Shown: positions 39,301 to 49,500 of the stretch, piece after piece
Position numbering within the stretch: the stretch's first letter is position 1
How the letters are laid out: each line of letters opens with the position of its first letter
NCBI RefSeq assembly: GCF_008297975.1
Contig: NZ_VLNY01000003.1
Coordinates: forward strand, 1 to 64,000
DNA: 64,000 nt
Direction of reading: 5' to 3'
Source: Antrihabitans cavernicola
Lineage (GTDB): Bacteria > Actinomycetota > Actinomycetes > Mycobacteriales > Mycobacteriaceae
Translations under genes and position numbers: made by a program
Notes under the pieces: generated by a model
What the model was told of the DNA's origin: nothing
The model's database searches: none
Seen by the model: only the letters and a program-made list of their open reading frames with translations

Positions 39301-39780
39301 TCACACCCGCCGCAGTGTTGCGGCGAGATGGTGCTGCAGCGGCTTGCCGACCGCACCCAGTTCCAGCGTGTACGTGAGTTCGTCGCCGAACACGCGGATC
39401 GTGCGGGTCAGCGCGGTCACATCTTTGGCGGTCGACGTGAGCCCGATGCCGGTGGAGCGGAGCTCGATGACGATGGCGTCGCCGTCGAATGCCGCTGTGC
39501 CCTCCTGGATCTCGGTGATGCCGGTGGGGTGTGCGAGCACCAATTCGAGCCTGCCCGGCGCCGGTGCCCGGAGGTATCCGGTCTCCGCGTGCAGGGGCCT
39601 AGCATCGTCGGACGCTCGGGTGCGTTGCCTGTAGGCAAGGAATGGTTTGCCGACATGGCCGAACGTGACTTCTTCGCTGTAGCCGAACGGTTCGATCGTC
39701 GGATACTCGCCGGCACCGGTGCCGGACCAGGTGCCGAGCAACGGTGCCAGGGGCATCAACGCGGGGTGTAAATCAGCCAC
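39301..39780 (-). CDS. Nitrobindin-family heme protein
   Basis: A 159-residue beta-barrel heme protein. N-terminal family motif [14 protein letters not shown] and the C-terminal His in [11 protein letters not shown] (likely proximal heme ligand). Family members isomerise peroxynitrite to nitrate and bind NO. Convergent with the NmrA-like gene with no intervening base. Confidence 0.88.
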   Translation of the reverse strand: MADLHPALMPLAPLLGTWSGTGAGEYPTIEPFGYSEEVTFGHVGKPFLAYRQRTRASDDARPLHAETGYLRAPAPGRLELVLAHPTGITEIQEGTAAFDGDAIVIELRSTGIGLTSTAKDVTALTRTIRVFGDELTYTLELGAVGKPLQHHLAATLRRV

Positions 39781-39933
39781 CCGAACAGAATAGAACTCGA
39801 TTCACCGCGCCTACCAAGGGTGGTGGAACGTGCACCCCGGGGGTCGGCGGGCCACCCCTGCGGTCGGTGTCGAAAGGTGTTCGGCTGCGGGATATTTGAA
39901 CTCACCAGCCGACGAGCAGTAGTGAGGAACGAA

Positions 39934-40389
39934 ATGCCCACAGCATTCGCATCGCCGACCGAATCCGCCCAAGCCATGTTGCGACCGGAACTGCTGGCCG
40001 CCGTGGCCGCCGCCCATCCCGGACTGGTCGCGGCATCGAGCGACGACACCGACCTCACCTACGGTGAACTCGACAGCTGGTCCAACCGGTTGGCGCGAGT
40101 CTTGATCGCCCGCGGCGCTCGCCCCGGCGTAAGCGTCGCAGTCGCCGTGTCGCGCACCGTCGAGTCCATCGTCGCTCGCTGGGCCGTCGCGAAGGTCGGT
40201 GCAACCGTTGCCCCGGCGGGCGAACCTGCGGCATTCGGTATCGCCGTCAAGAGCGATGCGGTGCGCTCGGCGGCGACCGTCGAGTGGCTCATGCTCGACG
40301 ATCTGGCCACGATGCGTCACTACATGACGGTATCCGATGCGCCGGTCACAGATACCGACCGGTCCGCTCCTGCGCTGGTAGCCGCCTGA
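39934..40389 (+). CDS. Free-standing N-terminal fragment of an NRPS adenylation domain
   Basis: A 151-residue intact ORF matching only the first part of an adenylation domain: LTYGELDSWSNRLARVL and SRTVESIVARWAVAKVGAT are core motifs A1-A2. It is closest by eye to the second adenylation domain of the NRPS downstream, including VEWLMLDDLATMRHYMTVSD versus IDWLLLDDLNTIRKTMTVSA. It stops just before the ATP-binding loop (A3) and also lacks the PxDPxYPxxR part of A2, so it cannot adenylate. Ribosome site AGGAAC precedes ATG 39934. It may be a remnant of module duplication or a non-catalytic partner. Transcribed toward the NRPS. Confidence 0.8.
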   Translation: MPTAFASPTESAQAMLRPELLAAVAAAHPGLVAASSDDTDLTYGELDSWSNRLARVLIARGARPGVSVAVAVSRTVESIVARWAVAKVGATVAPAGEPAAFGIAVKSDAVRSAATVEWLMLDDLATMRHYMTVSDAPVTDTDRSAPALVAA

Positions 40390-40407
40390 TTTGCCGCTCT
40401 TTCCAGG

Positions 40408-40423
40408 TGTGAGTCAAGTCACA
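40408..40423 (+). promoter_or_regulatory. CRP-type operator before the NRPS
   Basis: TGTGA-GTCAAG-TCACA is a perfect match to the CRP/GlxR consensus TGTGA-N6-TCACA, 122 bp upstream of the NRPS start. A TAGTGT -10-like box at 40430-40435 lies just downstream, so a bound CRP-family protein would overlap the -35 region. Confidence 0.65.
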
Positions 40424-40544
40424 TTCGAGTAGTGTGAGCATCCTTCCCGCCGCTTGCAGAGATTGGTGGCGCTGCCGATGATCGCGCCTGGAGTACGACC
40501 GTCCCGATCGACTACGCCGCGCGCAGGCGCCGAGTGAGGAAGCA

Positions 40545-43500
40545 ATGCTCGAGCAATCCCTTGGTCCGGAGTCCACAACTTCCGCGCACGGCGTTCCCGC
40601 AGGAGCCTTTCCGCTCTCGGCGGCGCAGCGTGGAATCTGGTTCGCGCAGCACGTGGCGGGCGACGCCCCGATCTCCATCGCGCAGTACGTCGAGATCGAC
40701 GGCGATCTGGACGTCGAGCTGCTCAAGGAGTCGTCACGAACGGCGGGGCGCGAATTCGGAACCGGGTTCTTGCGTTTGATCGATGTGGACGACCAACCGA
40801 TGCAAGTGGTCGACAAGACGCTCGACGACGCCATCGAGTTCGTGGATCTGCGCGATGCGGCCGACCCCGTAGCGGCTGCGCATGCCTGGATGCGCGCCGA
40901 ATACTCTGCGCCCCTGCACATGCGCAACGACAGGCTGGTGGCGGTCGCGGTGCTGCGACTGGCCGATCACCGCTACTTCTGGTATTCGCGCATCCACCAC
41001 ATCGTCCTCGACGGCTTCGGTGCGATGACGATGCTGAAGCGCGCTGCCGACCTGTACAACGCTGCGGTGCACGGTACGGCGCCGGGACCCGCCACGGCCG
41101 ACGATCTGACCAAGATCGTCGATGCGGACAGCGCATACCGGTCGTCGGACCGGTTCGGCGCAGATCGCGAGTACTGGCGCGAACACCTTGCGGGAATGGC
41201 GGATTCGGTCAGTCTGGCCGGCCGAACGGCCGACGTCGACGCGCATCCGCGGGTGGTGACGGGGGAGTTGCCCAGCGAAACCGCCGCACTGTTGGATTGG
41301 GTGGCGAAAGCGCAGTCGTCGAGCGTTGCGCCGATCGTCGTTGCGGCTTTCGGCGCCTACCTGGGGCGCATGACCGGCGCACCCGAAGTGATGCTGAGCC
41401 TGCCGGTTTCGGCCCGCACCACCGCCGTCATGCGCCGCTCGGGCGGCATGATCGCGAACGTGGTGCCGCTGCGGCTCACCCTCGGAATCGACACCACCAT
41501 CGGCGATCTGATCGCCACAGCGCAGAGCGAGCTGACAGGTGCGTTGCGTCGGCAGCGCTATCGGCAGGAAGACATCTTCCGCGACCTCGGCTGGGCGATG
41601 GACGAGGCGGCATCGTTCGGGCCATCGGTGAACCTGATGATGATGGATACGCGAGTCGAGTTGGGGCCCATCACCGGTCGGCTGCACGTCCTCACCTCCG
41701 GGCTCATCGAGGATCTGTTTCTCAACCTCTATCCGGGTGTGGGCGGCGACAGCACCCATATCGACTTCCAAGCCAATCCGAATCTTTACACCGAAGCCGA
41801 ATTGACCGGGCACTACCACCGTTTCCTGCGCTTTCTGCACCGTTTCCTCGCAGTGGGAACCGAGACCACGCAGGCGACGTTGGAAATTCTCACCGAGTCG
41901 GAACTGGAGCGGCTGCGGCCGGTCCGTGGGCCCGCGAGCGAGGCGGCGCGCACGTTCACCGAAATCCTCGCCGCCGGTGTTGCCGTCGATCCGAGTGCGA
42001 TCGCCGTGCGCTGTGGCGCGACCGCAGTGACCTATCGGGAACTGGACGAGCGATCCAATCGCATTGCGCGAGTGCTGATCGCGCAGGGCATCGGCCCGGA
42101 GCAGACCGTGGCGATCGCGATTCCGCGCTCCCTGGAATCTGTATCGGCGATGTGGGCGGTCGCCAAGACCGGAGCCGCGTTCGTGCCGGTCGATCCGAAA
42201 TATCCGGCGGACCGCATTCAACACATGATCCGCGACAGCGGCGCCGGGGCAGGTATCGCTCTGCGTTCTGAGGGCTTGCCGGGCGCGATCTCATGGTTGC
42301 AACTCGACGATCCACGAATCGAGAATCAGTCACCGGACGCAATCGTCGACAGCGAGCGCACGGCACCGCAATACCTCGATCAGACTGCGTACATCATCTA
42401 CACCTCAGGGTCGACGGGTCTGCCCAAGGGCGTGCTCGTGAGCCATCGCGGGCTGGCGAATCTGGTCGCCGCCGCCCGCGAAACCTTGGGCGTGACAGCG
42501 GAATCGACGGTGGCGCACGCGGTGTCACCGAGCTTCGATGCCTCCATCGAGGAACTGCTCGTGACGTTCGCAACCGGTGCGACGCTGGCTGTCGTCCCAC
42601 CGTCGGCTTTCGGCGGCGAAGAGATGGCAGCCGTCCTCTCGGCACACCGGGTGACGCACCTCGACGTTACTCCCGCCGTCGTGGCATCGATGGACCCGAC
42701 GCATGTTCCCGAATTGCGGACGATCGTGGTCGGTGGCGACGTCTGCCCGCCCGACCTGATCGCGAAGTGGTCCGATCGGACGCTGATCAACAGCTACGGC
42801 CCCACCGAAGCGACGGTAACGGCCACTTTCACCGGCCCGATGTCGCCGACCGGGCCGGTGTCGATCGGCACAGTGGTGCGCGGTGCATCCGCCGTCGTAC
42901 TCGACGCGTGGCTGCGGCCCGTGCCGATCGGTGGAACGGGTGAGCTGTATCTGGCAGGCCCGGGACTGGCTCGCGGATACCACAATCGGGTGGGACAGAC
43001 CTCGGATCGCTTCGTCGCCAACCCGTTCGGGGCACCCGGCGATCGGATGTACCGCACCGGTGATCTGGTCCGATGGAACGACGACGCCGGATCGCTCTGG
43101 CTCGAATACCTGGGCCGCAGCGACTTCCAGGTGAAGGTGCGCGGCTACCGTATAGAACTCGGCGAGATCGATGCGGCACTCCAACGGCATGCCGAAGTGG
43201 ACTTCGCGCTGACGATCGGTGCCAAGACACCGGCGGGCGCAACCGCATTGGTGTCCTACATTCACGGCGAGGCGGGTGTTGCGCCGGAACAGGTGAAGGC
43301 CTTCATCGCCGAGTTCCTGCCCGCCTACATGGTGCCGACCTCGATCATGGTGCTGGACTCGATCCCGCTCACTCCGGTCGGCAAAGTGGATCGAAAGGCC
43401 TTGCCGGATCCTGAGTTCGGCACCCGCACCATCGCGGGACGCGCGCCCTCCACCCCTCAGGAGAAGCTGCTCGCAGGATTGTTCGCCGAGGTGCTCGGCC

Positions 43501-46500
43501 TCGAGTCGGTGGGAGTGGACGAAAGCTTCTTCGCATTGGGCGGCGACAGCATCGTCTCGATTCAACTGGTCTCGCGAGCGAAGGCTGCCGGTCTCGCGTT
43601 CTCGGCGCGGGATGTGTTCGAGCGCAAAACGATTGCCGGACTTGCCGCGGTTGCAGCATCGACGGACACTGTCGACGAGCTGCTCGAGTTGCCAGGTGGG
43701 GGAGTCGGTGCCGTACCGCTCACACCGATCGTCGCTGACATGGTGATGCGCGGGTCGCACAACGACCGGTTCGCGCAGGCAGTTCTGGTCGCGGTGCCGG
43801 CCGACCTGTCGCGCGAACATCTGGTCGCAGCGGCGCAAGCCGTCATCGACCACCACGACATGCTGCGTGCACGGCTGACGGCCGACGGGATCGTCGTTCC
43901 CGCAGCCGGATCGGTCGATGCCGAACAACTCGTCGATCACGTTCGTGCCGACGGCGATGCTGCGATCGAGGCGGAACTGCAGCGCGCAGCGGATCGGCTC
44001 GACCCTGCTGCCGGGATACTCGCTCGTTGGGTGTGGATCGAGCGCGACGGCGCCGACGGTGCGCTGTGGATAGTTCTGCACCACTTGGCTGTCGACGGCG
44101 TGTCGTGGCGAATTCTGCTGCCGGACTTCGTGACCGCGTGGTCCCAGGCTGTCAGCAATGCGCCGACGGCATTGGCGCCGGTTGCGACGTCGTTTCGGCG
44201 CTGGGCACACGGTCAGGTCGAACAGGCGCAGAGTGCTGCGCGGGTTGCGGAGTTGCCCACGTGGGAGCGCATTCTGCAGACCGTCGACCAGCCCCTGGGA
44301 GCTCGAGCCATCGACCCGACCGTCGACGTGGTTGCCACGATGGCTCGGATCGAAACGACGGTCCCAGAAGAAATTGCGGGCACCCTGCTCGCCACTGTGC
44401 CGGACCGATTCCATTGTGGTGCAGACGACGGGTTGCTGACAGGCTTGGCAATGGCGGTTGCCAGCTGGCGCCGTCGGCGAGGAGTCGACCAGCCCGCAAC
44501 ACTGATCACCTTGGAGGGCCACGGTCGTGAGGCCGCGGTCGTGCCCCTCGCCGACATCGGCCGCACGGTCGGTTGGTTCACGAGTGTTTACCCGATGGCT
44601 CTCGATCTCGCCGCCATCGACCTCGACGACGCGTTTGCCGGTGGGCCCGGCGCGGGCGCGGCCATCAAGGCCGTCAAAGAGCAATTGCGTGCTGTTCCGG
44701 ATCGTGGAGTCGGCTATGGCATGCTGCGCCACCTCAACGGCGACACCGGCCCGACTCTCGCCGCTGCCGGCGCCCCGCAGATCAGCTTCAACTACCTGGG
44801 CCGCACCGGAACCGGTGGTGCGGAGGGGTTGTGGCTGCCGCAGCGATTCGCTTCGACCCAGGACGATCGCACGGCTCTGCCCGCCGTGATCGATATCAAC
44901 GGCATCGCGGAGGACACGGCAGACGGTGTGCGCCTGGCGATGACGTGGGCGTACGCGTCCGAGTTGCTCGCCGAATCGGACGTCGTCGAGCTCGCGGAGT
45001 TGTGGGGCTCGGCACTGCGAGCGCTCGCCGAGCATGCGCGCTCCGACGGTGCGGGTGGCCGCACACCGTCCGACTTCGAGTTGGCGCCGACGACCCAGGT
45101 TCAGATCGACCTGTGGGAGCGCCGATACCCGACGATGCTGGACGTATGGCCGTTGTCGCCGTTGCAGTTCGGGCTGCTGTTCCACGCGCTGTACGACACG
45201 GATACCGCCGACGGCTACACGGTGCAGGCGATTCTCACCTTGGCGGGCACAGTCGACGCCACCCGTCTCCGCACAGCGGCGCAGGGGCTGGTGGATCGGC
45301 ACGAGAATCTCCGCGTCGGTTTCGTCGAAACCGACGACGGTCCTCGCCAGATCGTCGTGCGAGATGCCGAGATCGGCTGGCAGGAGATCGATCTGACCGG
45401 CGGTGCCGACAGATCCGAACAGGACGAATTGGACCGGGTGATTGCCGCCGATGCGGCGACGCGATTCGATCTGACGCAACCGCCGCTGTTGCGGTTCACG
45501 CTGATTCGGACCGGCGTCGATGCGTATCGCCTGGTGATGACCAATCACCACATCGTGCTCGACGGCTGGTCGACTCCGCTGTTGGTCCGAGAGTTGTTGT
45601 TGCTCTACATCACTGCGGGTGATGCGACATCGCTGCCACCGGCACGCTCGTATCGTGACTTTCTGGCGTGGCTCGGTCGGCAGGACACCGCCGCGTCCAA
45701 GGCTGCCTGGGCGACGTCGCTGGCGGGCATCGATTCGGCGACCCGAGTGGTCGAATCGCTGGCAAAGATCCAATCGACGCGGACCGGTCAGATCAGTGTC
45801 GAGCTGTCCGCCGCAACGCTGGCATCGTTGCGCAACCTGTCCCGCCGAACGGGCGCCACCGTCAACACCGCGGTGCAGGCGGCGTGGGCGTTGTTGCTGG
45901 CGACCATGACCGGACGCACGGACGTGGTGTTCGGTGGCACCGTCTCCGGCAGGCCGCCGCAACTACCCGGTGTCGAAGACATGCTGGGTCTGTTCATCAA
46001 CACACTGCCGGTTCGAGTTTCGCTGAATCCCGGCGAATCGGTCGCCGAGCTGCTGACGCGGATCCAGACCGAGCAGGCAGCGCTACTCGATCATCAGCAC
46101 GTGGGGCTCGCCGACATTCACCAGGCGGTCGGGGTTGCGGAGCTGTTCGACACGCTGACGGTGTTCGAGTCGTACCCGGTGGATCGGGAAGCGTTGGCGC
46201 AGACGCTCGACATCGCGGGCATGCGCATCGTGGATTTCGAAGGGACGGATGCGACCCCGTATCCGTTGAACCTGATGGTGATTCCCGACGGTGACGCGAT
46301 TGCGGTGAACCTGAAATACCTGGCGGACGAACTCGACGACGCCGCCGCGCGCACCCTGCTGGATCGGTTCGTTCGGCTGCTCGATCGTGTCGCCGACGAT
46401 CCGACGGTGCGGGTGGCATCCCTGCAGTCCTGCGATGACGCCGAACGCGCGGTGCTCGCACCGGTGTCCGGGCCTGCGGCAGTGGAGGTGTCGACGCTGG

Positions 46501-49500
46501 GCGGGTTGCTTTCGGCGTCGGCGGCCGTGGCGGGCGACGCCATCGCGGTATCGGCGACCGACACCGTGCTCACCTATCGCGAGCTGGACGACTGGTCCAA
46601 TCGGCTGGCGCGGGTACTGCTTCGGCACGGGGCGGGCCCGGAGAAGTTCGTTGCTCTCGCCCTGTCGCGCTCGGTCGAATCGGTGGTGGCGGTGTGGGCA
46701 GTCTCGAAGACCGGTGCGGCATTCGTTCCGATGGACCCGAATCATCCGCCCGAGCGCATCGAACACATGGCATCCGATTCGAGGACGCAGATCGGCGTCA
46801 CCACAACGTCATTGGGCACCAACCTGCCCGCGACCATCGATTGGCTGCTACTCGACGATCTCAACACCATTCGCAAGACGATGACGGTCTCCGCCGCCCC
46901 GATCACCGACGACGACCGTGGTGCGCCGATTCATATCGACCAGATCGCGTACCTGATCTACACATCGGGCTCGACGGGCAAGCCGAAGGCCGTGTTGCTG
47001 AGTCACCGCGGAATGGCAAACCTGGTTGCGGCGCAGCGTGAATCGCTTGGTGTCGACGCCGACTCACGAGTGCTGTTGGTTGCATCACCGAGCTTCGACG
47101 CGTCCGTCTTCGAGCTGCTGATGGCGCACGGTTCCGGTGGCCGCGTCGTGGTCGCCCCGCCGGAGGTGTTCGCGGGCCCGGCGCTACACGATCTGCTGGT
47201 CGCCGAGGAGGTGTCGCATGCGGTGATCACGCCGTCGGCGGTATCGACCATGGAACCTGCGGGTCTGCAGGCACTCCGAGTCCTTGCGGTCGCGGGTGAG
47301 GCGGCCAGCGCAGAGCTGGTGGAGCGTTGGTCGGTGGGTCGCAAGCTGGTGAACCTGTACGGCCCCACCGAGTTCAGCATTTGGGCAACGGGAACGGGAC
47401 AGCTCGCCGCAGACAGGCTGGTGACGATCGGCGGCCCGATCCGCGGTGCGTCGACCATGGTTCTCGACACCTGGTTGCGCCCGGTACCGATGGGCATCTC
47501 CGGCGAGCTCTATCTGGCCGGGCCAGGCGTGTCACGCGGTTACTACAACCGTACGGCGATGAACGCCGCACGTTTCATCGCGGATCCGTTCGGCCGGCCG
47601 GGGGAGCGGATGTACCGCACCGGTGACATGGTGCGATGGGTGGTTGGTGAATCGGGCACGCCCGAGCTGGAGTATTTGGGCCGCAGTGATTTTCAGGTCA
47701 AGATCCGCGGTCTGCGTATCGAACTGGGCGAGATCGACACCGTGCTGTCGCAGGACGAGTCGGTGGAATACGCCGCAACGATCGGCCGCGACGGCCCCGC
47801 CGGTGCAACGGTGCTGGTGGCTTACGTTCTGCCGACGCCGGGTGTCACGCTCGACACCGAACGACTTCGCGAGCAGGTCGCGGCGGTCCTGCCGGGATAC
47901 ATGGTGCCTGCCTACATCGTGGTGCTCGACGAAATCCCGTTGACGCCCGTCGGCAAGTTGGATCGCAAAGCGCTTCCCACACCGGACTTCTCGGACTCCG
48001 GGCACGCCTATCTGGCGCCGCGCACCGAAACCGAACACATCATCGCCGCGATCTTCGGCGAGATCGTCGGCCGCGATCACGTCAGCATCGATCAGTCGTT
48101 CTTCGACCTCGGCGGCAACTCGCTCCTGGCGACTCGGGTGATATCCCGAATCAATGCGGCATTCTCGTCGGCCGATGTCGAATCGACGGTGGCGCTGCGC
48201 GATCTGTTCGACGCACCGACCACCGCCCAACTTGCTGCCCGGGTGTCGCGGTCGGACATCACCGCGATCCGACCGGCGTTGATCGCCGGGACACGTCCGG
48301 CTCGGGTGCCGCTCTCGTCGGCACAAAAGCGGATGTGGGTGCTCAATCAGCTCGATACCGGGTCGGACGCGTACAACATCGCAGTGGCCCTTCGGCTGAC
48401 AGGCGAGCTGGACGTGTCTGCGTTGCGCGCAGCCGTCGGCGACGTCGTGGCGCGCCACGAGACACTGCGGACGATCTTTCCCGCGGATGCCGAAGGGCCC
48501 CAACAGGTCATCGTCGATGCTGCGAGCGCCTCGGTGGCGGTCACCGAGGGTGCAGCGGCCGGCGACGAACTGTATCGGTCGATCCTGCAGCTGACCACCG
48601 CCGGATTCGATCTGGCACGCGAAACACCGCTGCGGGTCGGTGTGTTCGAAGTCTCGCATGCCGAGCACGTCGTGGTGATGGTGGTGCATCACATCAGTGC
48701 CGACGGATTCTCGATGGGACCACTCACCCGGGACGTGATGATCGCCTATGCGGCCCGGATCGCGGGCACCGATCCCGGTTGGTCGCCGCTTGCGGTGCAG
48801 TACGCCGACTTCGCGTTGTGGCAAGACGATCTGCTGGGTACCGACGACGATCCCGACTCGTTGCTGTCACGCCAGATCGCTTACTGGCGAGCGGCGTTGG
48901 CGGGGATGCCGGAAGAGATCGGTCTTCCCGTCGATCGCCCGCGCGGGTTGGTCCCGGCCAACCACGGGCGAACCACGAAGTTCGCCATCGACGGCGCCCT
49001 TGCCGCAGGCCTGACCGATTTGGCGCGCAGCAGAAACGCATCGTTGTTCATGGCGGTGCACACCACGCTGGCCGTTGTGCTCGCCCGACTGAGCGGTGCC
49101 GGCGACATTGCGCTCGGCACCCCGGTCGCGGGCCGTGGCGAGGCGGCACTCGACGACATCGTCGGAATGTTCGTCAACACCCTGGTGCTGCGGACGGGGA
49201 TCGATCCCGACGAGCAGTTCGTGGACCTCTTGGATCGAGTGCGGCGCAACGACCTCGACGCTTTCGAGCACGCGGACGTTCCGTTCGAGCGGCTCCTGGA
49301 GATGATCGACCCGGTGCGTTCGCCCGCACGCCACCCCCTCTTCCAGGTGATGTTCGCGTTCCAAAATCTTGGGCTCGGTGCTGTCGAGCTCCCCGGCCTC
49401 ACCGTCGAACCCCTCGATCCTGGTTCGGATACCGCGAAATTCGATCTGGAGATCATCGTGACACCCGGTGCTGCGGCACAGGGCATGTCTGTCGACATCA

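Noticed and set aside
42525-45962. A 1,145-codon open frame antisense to the NRPS
   Set aside because: Composition is arginine/glutamine-rich with no domain; it mirrors NRPS codon bias.
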